From Alphaproteobacteria bacterium (GTDB lineage Bacteria; Pseudomonadota; Alphaproteobacteria; Rs-D84), in NCBI GenBank assembly GCA_017436325.1, contig JAFSDI010000042.1:1-33894 (forward strand): DNA of 33,894 nt, written 5' to 3'. Both the position numbers and the translations under genes were made by a program. Shown one piece after another: positions 10,022 through 17,066 of the stretch (position 1 is the stretch's first letter; every line of letters begins with the position of its first letter). The notes under the pieces were generated by a model. The model was not told where the DNA came from and searched no databases. It was given only the letters and a program-made list of their open reading frames with translations.

Positions 10022-10046
10022 GGGGGGGCAAAAGCCCCCTTTTTAT
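10022..10046 (+). terminator. eno terminator
   Basis: GGGGGC-AAAA-GCCCCC followed by TTTTTAT, a strong intrinsic terminator 20 nt after the eno stop codon. Confidence 0.85.
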
Positions 10047-10051
10047 ATAAT

Positions 10052-10261
10052 ATGAGAATAATTGACACTGAAATTTTATACATTATAAAATACGCATTTT
10101 GCGTAATAATTTTAATTTCAATTATATTAGCACCCGCGTGGATTGCGCGGCAAAACGGACACGGAAAGCCACGAATGCAGGGGGTTCGCATTGCCAGTTG
10201 GGCATTTGGATGGTCAATAATTGCATGGCTGTGGTCACTATATCAGGCAACCAAGAAATAA
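10052..10261 (+). CDS. Small membrane protein resembling superinfection-immunity family
   Basis: A 69-aa protein. A first hydrophobic helix (YIIKYAFCVIILISIILAPAWIA) is followed by a charged loop (RQNGHGKPRMQG) and a second helix (WAFGWSIIAWLWSLYQA). The pattern P..IA...GH......GW..I.W...L..A matches what I know of the phage T4 Imm-like superinfection immunity family (PF14373), which is widespread as small chromosomal membrane proteins. This assignment is from motif memory and only moderately secure. The ATG comes right after the eno terminator with no Shine-Dalgarno; a TATAAT at 10046-10051 abuts it, too close to be its own -10. Expression may depend on read-through from eno. It lies just upstream of the promoter of leader RNA copy B. 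Confidence 0.5.
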   Translation: MRIIDTEILYIIKYAFCVIILISIILAPAWIARQNGHGKPRMQGVRIASWAFGWSIIAWLWSLYQATKK

Positions 10262-10285
10262 TTTCATTATCACACAAATTTTATC

Positions 10286-10315
10286 TTGTCAGCCAAACAT
10301 AAAGTATGATATAAT
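10286..10315 (+). promoter_or_regulatory. Promoter of leader RNA copy B
   Basis: TTGTCA (10286-10291), an 18-nt spacer and TATAAT (10310-10315). The first RNA hairpin starts at 10323. Confidence 0.7.
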
Positions 10316-10321
10316 CAAAAC

Positions 10322-10579
10322 TGAATCCAATGGGAATTGGTTTCGGGGCTGTGCTAGGCCTTATAAACCCCGGTGCAAATATATGTGGTCATATATTAAG
10401 TGTCGTTATTCCGACAAACAAATCCCTGTATTTGCACTGTATTTTAATACGCCCTGACATTAATGTCGGGGGGCTGTTCGGTATACAACAAGTGGCGCTT
10501 CACTAAAACCGAACGGAGTCATTGGGTTTATGATTTAGCAACCACCCCGACCGCTTATTCCTATAGCGGTTTCTTTTTA
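10322..10579 (+). ncRNA. Candidate structured leader RNA, copy B
   Basis: A ~258-nt element upstream of the exported protein pair. P1 is GAATCCAAT (10323-10331) with ATTGGTTTC (10336-10344), closed by a GGGA (GNRA) tetraloop. The conserved TTCGGGGCT...AGGCC block follows. P2 is GTGCAAATA (10373-10381) with TATTTGCAC (10429-10437), enclosing two small hairpins. The switch strand ATGTCGGG (10463-10470) pairs with the immediately upstream CCTGACAT (10453-10460), or via GTCGGGG (10465-10471) with CCCCGAC (10545-10551). The final hairpin is ACCGCT (10550-10555) with AGCGGT (10565-10570), then TTCTTTTT. The region between the switch strand and the terminal hairpin differs most from copies A and C and forms its own hairpin (GTTCGGT with ACCGAAC). 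It may act as a riboswitch-like attenuator or be released as a small RNA. The family is not recognised. Confidence 0.7.
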
Positions 10580-10624
10580 TCAAAAAAATAACAATAAACC
10601 CTAAACAAGACGGAGGGAGGTAAA

Positions 10625-10852
10625 ATGAAAAAGACATTTATATTAACATCTGCAATTACAATTTTAACTGCGCCGGCGATTGCCAGTATTCCATCCAGTG
10701 CATATATGCGCGAACAGGTCGCATCGCAAATCGCAACCGCTATATCGTCTAAGGTTGACACCAGTGCCACCGCAAATCAAACAATGGCGGGAACATATAA
10801 TGTTACTGGCACAATGTATGCAACAACACCAACCCTGCCAACTGCAGAATAA
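10625..10852 (+). CDS. Small exported protein, short paralogue
   Basis: A 75-aa protein with a signal peptide (MKKTFILTSAITILTAPAIA), nearly identical to that of the gene at 1011-1331. Then come SIPSSAYMREQVASQIATAISSKVD and a tail, NQTMAGTYNVTGTMYATTP, ending TLPTAE. Relative to the 106-aa paralogue it lacks about 30 internal residues carrying the IGTLP..Y..VGAAL motif, with both flanks conserved, so an in-frame internal deletion (or insertion in the other copy) is visible. The ribosome-binding site GGAGGGAGG is exceptionally strong. It lies 45 nt after the end of leader RNA B and 12 nt before the repeat protein gene, so co-transcription is likely. The function is unknown. Confidence 0.75.
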   Translation: MKKTFILTSAITILTAPAIASIPSSAYMREQVASQIATAISSKVDTSATANQTMAGTYNVTGTMYATTPTLPTAE

Positions 10853-10864
10853 AGGGGGGCAGAT

Positions 10865-12151
10865 ATGAAAAAGATATTGGTTAGTCTGATTGGCTGCTTT
10901 GTGGCGATATGTGCGCACGCAGCACAGATTGTAAATGTGGACTATGTGCATAAATTAATTGCGCAAAAATGGGATATATCTGTACCAATAAAGGCAGATA
11001 ATCCAATGCAGGTTGCAAATATGAAATACTTGCTGACGGCGATTGACGTTGCAAATGAAATTTTGAACGGCGAACCAACCACCGACTATGGCAATGGCGA
11101 ATTTGCGACACTTCAGGTCGCCGATACAGTCGCCACAAACACCGCAGTGGAAACGTTGGTGAAGAAAGAAGAAAAGCACGAATTCACACTGACAACGACG
11201 CCCAACACCAGCAGTTTTAGTTTTAAAATCAGTGCAGCGGGTGAATTTGTGGTTGACTGGGGCGATGGCACAGTTGAAACAATAACAAAACCAGACACAA
11301 CAAACACAACATATTCGCATAATTACACCACCGCTGGTGCATACACAATTGGGCTTAGCGGTCAGGCAACAGCATATAATACCGACCCATATACAGCTGC
11401 GATAAGTTTTGTAGATACTGTTGATTGGGAATTTGATTCTACAAGGCAAATCGCATCAATTAACGGCTCACTGGGGGCGATATTTGGAACATTACCTGAT
11501 GCAACAGAAAAGCAACCACGATTTTGTCAAACATTTTATAATGCATCTAATATGGAGGGTTCAATCCCAGAGAACCTGTTTGCGGGTATATATGGCGCAC
11601 CAGCAAGTAATATGTTCTACTACACTTTTGACAGTTGCAAAGGTTTGACAGGCGCAATTCCCGATGGATTATTCGCGGGTATATATGGCGCACCAGCAGA
11701 GTGGATGTTCTCCGGCACATTTTCTTATTGCAGTGGTTTGACATCAATCCCATCTGACTTATTCGCGGGTATATCTGGCGCACCGGCAGAGGCTATGTTC
11801 TCCTACACCTTTTATTGGTGCAGTGGTTTAACAGGTGCAATCCCAGCTGGATTATTCGGTAATTTAACTGGCGCACCTGCATATGGTATGTTCAGAAACA
11901 CCTTTGATGGTTGCAGTGGTTTGACATCAATCCCTGAAAACCTGTTTGGGAATATTTCTGGACCGGCACAGAATTATATGTTCTACTATACATTCTATAA
12001 CTGCACATCATTAACCGGCCCATCTGCGCGTATAAATGGGAAATACCTGTATGAAATCTGGCCAGATGCAACATCAGACCAAGTTGACGGTATGTACAGC
12101 GGCGCAACCGGGTTGTCTGATTATGCCACGATGCCAACCGTATGGAAATAA
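10865..12151 (+). CDS. Secreted BspA-like repeat protein, complete copy
   Basis: A 428-aa protein with a signal peptide (MKKILVSLIGCFVAICAHA) and a conserved helical segment (AQIVNVDYVHKLIAQKWD, NMKYLLTAIDVANEIL). A domain at about residues 104-165 carries FVVDWGDGTVETITKPDTTN and YSHNYTTAGAYTIGLSG, which resembles PKD-like/DUF285 folds. From about residue 195, repeats of 30-31 residues read (C)SGLT(GA/S)IPxxLFAGIxGAPAxxMFxxTFxx, LRR_5/BspA-like. A distinct C-terminal cap follows (TGPSARINGKYLYEIWPDAT...SDYATMPTVWK), shared with the right-edge fragment. No sortase, type IX or barrel anchor is visible, so it may be released or attached through another subunit. A GGGGGG-rich ribosome-binding site precedes the ATG. 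A conserved double-hairpin module follows the stop. Confidence 0.88.
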   Translation: MKKILVSLIGCFVAICAHAAQIVNVDYVHKLIAQKWDISVPIKADNPMQVANMKYLLTAIDVANEILNGEPTTDYGNGEFATLQVADTVATNTAVETLVKKEEKHEFTLTTTPNTSSFSFKISAAGEFVVDWGDGTVETITKPDTTNTTYSHNYTTAGAYTIGLSGQATAYNTDPYTAAISFVDTVDWEFDSTRQIASINGSLGAIFGTLPDATEKQPRFCQTFYNASNMEGSIPENLFAGIYGAPASNMFYYTFDSCKGLTGAIPDGLFAGIYGAPAEWMFSGTFSYCSGLTSIPSDLFAGISGAPAEAMFSYTFYWCSGLTGAIPAGLFGNLTGAPAYGMFRNTFDGCSGLTSIPENLFGNISGPAQNYMFYYTFYNCTSLTGPSARINGKYLYEIWPDATSDQVDGMYSGATGLSDYATMPTVWK

Positions 12152-12169
12152 TCCCGACTACAACACCAG

Positions 12170-12232
12170 TTTCTGTGTCAATGCACAGAAAGAACACCGG
12201 CGGTTTTGCCTCCTCCCCCGCCGGTGTTTTTG
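12170..12232 (+). terminator. Conserved two-hairpin 3' module with CCTCCTCC loop
   Basis: Hairpin 1 is TTTCTGTG-(6 nt)-CACAGAAA. Hairpin 2 is ACACCGGCGG (12194-12203) with CCGCCGGTGT (12218-12227), then TTTTTG. The terminator loop contains GCCTCCTCC. A nearly identical module follows the right-edge paralogue (33188-33245, minus), and a similar one follows the dcd-like gene. CCUCCUCC loops resemble those of the alphaproteobacterial cuckoo/CcsR small RNAs, so this 3' UTR could yield a small RNA (inference). Confidence 0.85.
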
Positions 12233-12323
12233 TATATAAATTCTTAAAGCATCCAGCCTTGCCACCAATGGAACTTTTTTCTGCCACTGCCCCAACCCCA
12301 CCGCTAAAAAAACTAAAATTAAT

Positions 12324-12352
12324 TTGCTTTTAAATTTTTGTTCATATAAAAT
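12324..12352 (+). promoter_or_regulatory. smpB promoter (leaderless geometry)
   Basis: TTGCTT (12324-12329), 17 nt, TAAAAT (12347-12352), then only 8 nt to the ATG. The expected start of transcription is at or next to the start codon. Confidence 0.55.
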
Positions 12353-12360
12353 ACCAAACT

Positions 12361-12831
12361 ATGGTAAGACAAATTATTAAATCTGGTCAAGTTTCAGAAA
12401 ATCGCAAAGCGCGATTTAATTATTCTATTGATGATACTATCGAGGCTGGAATTTCCCTGACCGGCGCAGAAATTAAATCTATTCGATATGGATTGGTCAC
12501 AATTGTTGACGGCTTTGTGCAACGACGCGGTGATGATTTATGGCTGGCAGGAATAGAAATTCAAAAACTGCCCACCGCCGCCCGCATTGTAAACTTTGAC
12601 GAACGCCGCAGTCGACAATTATTACTGCACCGCAGTCAAATCAACCGTCTTATCGGCAAATTACAAGAAAAAGGTGCGACAATCGTACCATTAAAACTAT
12701 ATTTTAACAATCGTGGTAAACTGAAAGTATTATTGGGTGTTGGCTATGGTAAAAACAAGGTCGACAAGCGCGAAACAATCAAAAAACGTGAATGGGACAA
12801 AAACAAAGCCCGCATACTAAAAGGCAATTAA
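12361..12831 (+). CDS. smpB: SsrA-binding protein SmpB
   Basis: A 156-aa trans-translation factor. It binds tmRNA and delivers it to stalled ribosomes. Family segments seen: ENRKARFNYSIDDTIEAGISLTGAEIKSIR at the N-terminus (the beta-barrel core), FDERRSRQLLLHRSQINRL, a central VPLKLYFNNRGKLKVLLGVGYGKNKVDKR, and the basic C-terminal tail KREWDKNKARILKGN that occupies the decoding centre. Its length is normal. There is no Shine-Dalgarno. The -10 hexamer ends 8 nt before the ATG, so the mRNA is probably leaderless. It ends at a bidirectional terminator shared with the convergent ABC exporter. No tmRNA gene is visible in the window. Confidence 0.96.
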   Translation: MVRQIIKSGQVSENRKARFNYSIDDTIEAGISLTGAEIKSIRYGLVTIVDGFVQRRGDDLWLAGIEIQKLPTAARIVNFDERRSRQLLLHRSQINRLIGKLQEKGATIVPLKLYFNNRGKLKVLLGVGYGKNKVDKRETIKKREWDKNKARILKGN

Positions 12832-12840
12832 AACACCAAT

Positions 12841-12866
12841 AAAAATCCGGCAAAAGCCGGATTTTT
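12841..12866. terminator. Bidirectional terminator between smpB and the ABC exporter
   Basis: ATCCGGC (12845-12851), AAAA loop, GCCGGAT (12856-12862), with A-rich and T-rich flanks serving both convergent genes. Confidence 0.85.
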
Positions 12867-12867
12867 A

Positions 12868-14684
12868 TTACTCTTGCAAGAATCCACCTGATTGCATATT
12901 CCACAAACGCGCATATTCACCGCGTTTACGCAATAATTGTGAATGCGTTCCCTGCTCTACCACGCGCCCCTGTTGCAGAACGACAATTTTATCCATATTG
13001 CGCAAAGTCGACAATCTGTGCGCAATTGCCAATGTTGTGCGCCCCCGCGCCAATTCATCAAAAGACTTTTGAATACAAACCTCTGTTTCACTATCCAGTG
13101 CTGATGTGGCTTCATCCAAGACTAAAATCGGCGCATCTTTCAGAAAAGCACGCGCAATCGCGATACGCTGACGTTGCCCACCAGACAACTTAATCCCCCT
13201 GTCCCCAACCAAAGAATCATACTTCTTGTCTGTACCCATAATAAATTCATGCGCCATCGCACGTTTTGATGCAGTTTGAATATCACGCAATGTCGCACCA
13301 TTACGACCATATGCAATATTTTCACGCAATGTGCGATTAAACATTGTTGGCTCTTGGGGAATAAAAGCGATATTTTCACGCAAAGAATCCTGTGATACTT
13401 CACGAATATCCTGACCATCTATCAGGATTTGTCCCTGTGTTGGCTCGTAAAAACGCATTAACAAATTCACCAACGTTGTCTTACCTGCACCACTGGGTCC
13501 CACCAAACCAACACGTTCCCCAGAATTTATAATCAAATTAAAATTACGCAATACCCATTTACGTTTATATTTAAACGACACATTTCGAAACTCTATTTTT
13601 CCACGTGTAACAACTAAATTTGGTGCATTTGGTACATCCTGCACATCAATTGGCACCACCAATTCTTCATATGCCTTGGATGCCGCCCCTAAATTATCTG
13701 TAATCACAGGTATTTGATTTACAATCTGACCAATTGTTCCCATAACCGTAAAGAATACAGAGTTAGTAAACACTATTTCCGCAACAGTTATTTCACCGCG
13801 CACATACAAATACACGCATAAAAACAAAGTCAAACCATAACAAACATCCCAAATTATAAACGGCACAGCAAAAAAGAAGCGTCTTATCAAAGATTTTTTA
13901 AGTTGCATCTTAATATTCTTTTCACGTGCAGGTTCTAAATAATCGCGTTCCTTATGCGCACCTGCAAACAATTTCACCACAGAAAAATTAGACAAACTGT
14001 CTACGTTTTTACCTGATAAATCACTTGCCGCGGCACTTGCATTCTTTGCAGCACGATTCATTGGTTTTATCATTGCCCAGCTATATCCGGCACGAAAAAT
14101 AAATACTATTGCGAAAATAAATGCAACATAACGATTAATAGAAAATATCAGCCCCATATTTACTGCAATCACCACAAACAGACACATAATTCGCCAAAAC
14201 TCAATAACAGATTCAAATCCACGTGAAACAAACATAATCTGACTATGAACTTTACCCGACATACGTCCTGTCCAGAAAGACATCGACTGACTATGCACAT
14301 AGTCATTTAACACAACCGATATTCTATTTTGAATTTTTGGCGACCAATGCGAATAACACCAATCACGAAAAATTGTAAAACCATCAATCACCAACAGCAA
14401 GCCTGCAATTAAAAAATTGTTGGCAACGCATATTGCATAAATGTCTGACCTGTGGGAACCGGATTTTCAAACAGTGCAACAAACCACCGCTGAAAATTAG
14501 GAAACAGAACCCCATCCATCGCCACAATAAAGAACGATATCGCCCACGCCACCAACGAAAAAGTTGAACCGCTGACTGCGTACTTAAAATAAAACTTCCA
14601 CAAAGATTTGGGCAAAACCAAACCAGAATTATTTTTCTTTTCTACGGAATTTTTTTGATTTTTTCCGATGTTTTTACGTAACAT
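12868..14684 (-). CDS. ABC exporter (fused membrane + ATPase), interrupted by a one-base frameshift
   Basis: Two adjacent frames form one half-transporter of about 600 aa. The upstream frame (14684-14409) has a basic N-terminus and the first membrane helix (FSLVAWAISFFIVAMDGVLF). It ends YALPTIF-stop. The downstream frame (to 12868) carries the remaining transmembrane helices and the ATPase: Walker A GPSGAGKT, signature LSGGQRQR, Walker B ILVLDEATSALDSE, H-loop AHRLS. The break is at six Ts on the minus strand (14416-14411). Reading them as seven, or a -1 slip, gives PTIFLIAGLLLVIDGF, a continuous second helix. The ORF annotated from a TTG at 14400 alone would be a truncated protein. By family it is a lipid/drug-type exporter (MsbA-like class); the substrate is unknown. 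AAGGA precedes the ATG at 14684. Confidence 0.9.
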
Positions 14685-14848
14685 AATTTATCCTTTTTAT
14701 AAAAAACATTTAACTTTGTGCCCTACTCACATTTATTGTTTTTTCGGACAAACTAGCACGACAATCCCATCGAAAAATCCTTTTATTAAAAGTTTAATTA
14801 AATTCTTTACGCAACACAAATAACACAAATACATTATATTGTCAACAA

Positions 14849-15595
14849 TTATTTCAAATAAAACGTAATTGTTGCAACGACACGAACCTTTTTATTTATT
14901 GCCTGACGCTCATTTGATGACCAAGAATCCGTTGGGTCACGCGATTCAATACTGAACACCCCTTGGTTTGCACTTTTAATTTTACCCAAGCGCGCATTTG
15001 CATCTTTTGCAAACTGTTGACCAGCAGCAGTGGCATTTTTTGTTGCCTGCTCTATCATTGAAATTTTTATATCATTCAAACCATTAAAAATATAAATAGG
15101 CCCCGCATAGTCTTCGGTAATAGTAATACCACGGCGCACCAAATCGCCCATCTGACGCGACACAATATCAACCAATTGAACATTATGTGAACGAACCATC
15201 ACCCCAGTATCAATAACATAGCGCCCATCATTTTGCTGATTCTTTAATTCTGCATCTGAATACCCTGCATACTTATCACGCACATGCACACGTAAATTTT
15301 GAATATCTGTTGGCAAGAATCCAGAATCAATCAAGAATGAATGTATCTCATTTATATCTTGATCAATACGCTTTTGCAGACTTGCCAAATCACCACCAAC
15401 AGCATTAATCTTGATATTCCAAACAGCGGTATCTGCAACAACGTCACGTTCTGCAAGCCCCTTGACCGTCACGGTACGCCCAGACATTGCACGAAATATA
15501 CCATCACCAATAAAATAACCACCCAATGCGATACCAAATGCCAACACAGACAACCACAATCCAGAAAAAGATTTTAATTTATTAACAATTTTCAT
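14849..15595 (-). CDS. SIMPL-domain (DUF541) envelope protein
   Basis: A 248-aa protein with an N-terminal signal anchor (residues about 12-32, GLWLSVLAFGIALGGYFIG) and a SIMPL/DUF541 domain. The domain has VTVKGLAERDVVADTAVWNIKI at its start, the middle block IDTGVMVRSHNVQLVDIVSRQMGDLVRRGI, an Ala-rich helix (EQATKNATAAGQQFAKDANARLGKI) and the closing strand VRVVATITFYLK. Members are periplasmic or membrane-anchored and form oligomers; their biochemical role is poorly defined (family knowledge). GAGGG lies about six bases before the ATG. It follows tcdA after a 66-bp gap and may be in the same transcript. Confidence 0.88.
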   Translation of the reverse strand: MKIVNKLKSFSGLWLSVLAFGIALGGYFIGDGIFRAMSGRTVTVKGLAERDVVADTAVWNIKINAVGGDLASLQKRIDQDINEIHSFLIDSGFLPTDIQNLRVHVRDKYAGYSDAELKNQQNDGRYVIDTGVMVRSHNVQLVDIVSRQMGDLVRRGITITEDYAGPIYIFNGLNDIKISMIEQATKNATAAGQQFAKDANARLGKIKSANQGVFSIESRDPTDSWSSNERQAINKKVRVVATITFYLK

Positions 15596-15661
15596 TTATT
15601 TCCCTCTCTATCAAATATACCATACACACACATTACTATATTTATAATAACTAAGTCAAAA

Positions 15662-16342
15662 CTATTTTTTTGCAATTATTTCCTGAATAACCCAATTCGC
15701 CAACATCAATCCAAACATCCCAGTAATTGTAATAACAGACCCTAAATTCTTGGCATACCCCAGTACAGGTTGCGGCCTTTCCACTGAATACACAACTGGG
15801 ATATCAGGCAATTTTTCATCACGAACCAAACGCCTAACACGTGCCGCCAAGGGGCATACAGATGTCTGTGATAATCGCGCTACTTTTATCATATATGGAT
15901 CTATTTTTGATGCAGCCCCCATACTGCTAATTAATGGAATATCATTCTTATATGCCCACTTATACAACGCCACTTTAGATTCAACAGAATCTATTGCATC
16001 AATTATAAAATCAGGCTTAACAGATAATTCCGTATCAGAATCAAAAAACAAATTAAATACATCAACACGTATCAATGGATTAATATCATATACACGTGCG
16101 GCCGCAACCTGAACCTTTGGCAATCTAAGCGTTGATCCAAGTGCAAACAATTGACGATTTATATTTGATTCTTCGACAACATCAAAATCAACAAGAATCA
16201 AATGCCCAACCCCAGTACGCGCCAATGCCTCTATTGCAAAAGATCCAACAGCACCACAACCAACCACCATAACAATCGATTTTTGTAATTTCTGTATACC
16301 ATCACCACCAAACAACAAACGTGTTCTATGCAATCTGTCCAT
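15662..16342 (-). CDS. tcdA: tRNA threonylcarbamoyladenosine dehydratase-like protein
   Basis: A 226-aa ThiF/E1-like protein that, by family, cyclises t6A37 to ct6A in tRNAs using ATP. It shows the nucleotide-binding VVGCGAVGSFAIEALARTGVG, VDFDVVEESNINRQ with the conserved Asn-Arg-Gln, the DAIDSVESK helix, SSMGAASKIDP, and TSVCPLAARVRRLVR carrying the conserved Cys. It is slightly shorter than E. coli TcdA (268 aa). The first 17 bp overlap the tatD-like gene, with AAGGA inside that gene, so translation is probably coupled. Confidence 0.9.
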   Translation of the reverse strand: MDRLHRTRLLFGGDGIQKLQKSIVMVVGCGAVGSFAIEALARTGVGHLILVDFDVVEESNINRQLFALGSTLRLPKVQVAAARVYDINPLIRVDVFNLFFDSDTELSVKPDFIIDAIDSVESKVALYKWAYKNDIPLISSMGAASKIDPYMIKVARLSQTSVCPLAARVRRLVRDEKLPDIPVVYSVERPQPVLGYAKNLGSVITITGMFGLMLANWVIQEIIAKK

Positions 16343-16997
16343 TATTCAACATCCTTAATGCATTATTCACAAAATTTTCTTTTAATATTTTAGATTCATT
16401 TACAACCACATCAGTCCATTCAACAATATTAGCAGCATTATCAGAATCTGTTTCTAACAAAATACGATTTTGCGGTGTTAATAAAATCCGTCTAAATTTT
16501 TTCACAGGCGAATACGAAAAGAAAACATTTTCCCATTTAATCCAATCAGAAATCACGCCATTAAAACGATGAAATAAAACAAAAGGCAAAGCATTACAAT
16601 CTTGTTTTATCAATATTTCACGCATTATATCCCACGCACCAAAACAATGAATATGCACACCACATTTCAAGACCTTTGCCAGTTCAAGTTGCCGCACAAA
16701 AATATTTAATTGGCGCACAAATTCAGGATGTTTTTTATCCAAGCCAATCTCACCAATTGTCAGATTTGGGAACTGTACTAATAATTCATACATCAACGAA
16801 TCCCAATTATCTGGCAAATCAGATACATACCACGGATGAATTCCAATTGCCCCATACGCATTCAAATTATTTTGTGAAAAATTAATAACAGAATTCCAAT
16901 CAGATATTTTAGCCGCATTATCAATTACCCCGATACCATCAGGTAACTTTACCGTTTCATTACGAATATGACAATGTGAATCAAAATACTGCAACAT
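16326..16997 (-). CDS. TatD-family metal-dependent hydrolase
   Basis: A 223-aa amidohydrolase-fold protein of the TatD DNase family, on the short side (usual ~255-265). Metal-ligand motifs in order: FDSHCH, GIHPWY, IGEIGLD (bridging Glu), HIHCFGAWD and LETDSD. The region between HCFG and LETDSD is shortened and diverged, so it may be a divergent TatD-like enzyme rather than TatD itself. No Shine-Dalgarno is present. The promoter directly abuts the ATG (TTGACA, 17 nt, TATGAT, 7 nt, ATG), so the mRNA should be leaderless. It is the first gene of a short operon with tcdA. Confidence 0.85.
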   Translation of the reverse strand: MLQYFDSHCHIRNETVKLPDGIGVIDNAAKISDWNSVINFSQNNLNAYGAIGIHPWYVSDLPDNWDSLMYELLVQFPNLTIGEIGLDKKHPEFVRQLNIFVRQLELAKVLKCGVHIHCFGAWDIMREILIKQDCNALPFVLFHRFNGVISDWIKWENVFFSYSPVKKFRRILLTPQNRILLETDSDNAANIVEWTDVVVNESKILKENFVNNALRMLNNGQIA

Positions 16998-17004
16998 ATT
17001 TCAT

Positions 17005-17033
17005 ATCATATGTCACAAGAAACAAATTGTCAA
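17005..17033 (-). promoter_or_regulatory. tatD-like gene promoter (leaderless geometry)
   Basis: Minus strand TTGACA (17033-17028), 17 nt, TATGAT (17010-17005), then 7 nt to the ATG at 16997. The perfect -35 and ideal spacing make this the clearest leaderless promoter in the window. Confidence 0.7.
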
Positions 17034-17037
17034 AGAA

Positions 17038-17062
17038 CAAAAAATCCCGCAATGCGGGATTA
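17038..17062 (-). terminator. Terminator after the Cys-rich/EF-hand gene
   Basis: Perfect hairpin ATCCCGC-ATT-GCGGGAT followed by TTTTTTG on the minus strand, just after the stop at 17067. It overlaps the tatD promoter region. Confidence 0.8.
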
Positions 17063-17066
17063 AAAC

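Noticed and set aside
10046..10051. TATAAT as promoter of the 69-aa membrane protein
   Set aside because: It directly abuts the ATG, so transcription would begin inside the coding region. It may be chance in the T-rich terminator tail.
10322..10579. Leader RNA B as tmRNA, because smpB lies 2 kb downstream
   Set aside because: There is no tRNA-like T-arm (TTCRANY), no CCA end and no tag reading frame, and the element exists in three copies before unrelated genes.
14400..14420. Programmed -1 frameshifting in the ABC exporter as the preferred explanation
   Set aside because: The T6 run lacks a classic heptamer with good re-pairing and I see no downstream stimulator. A missing base or recent mutation is simpler, so it is kept only as an alternative.
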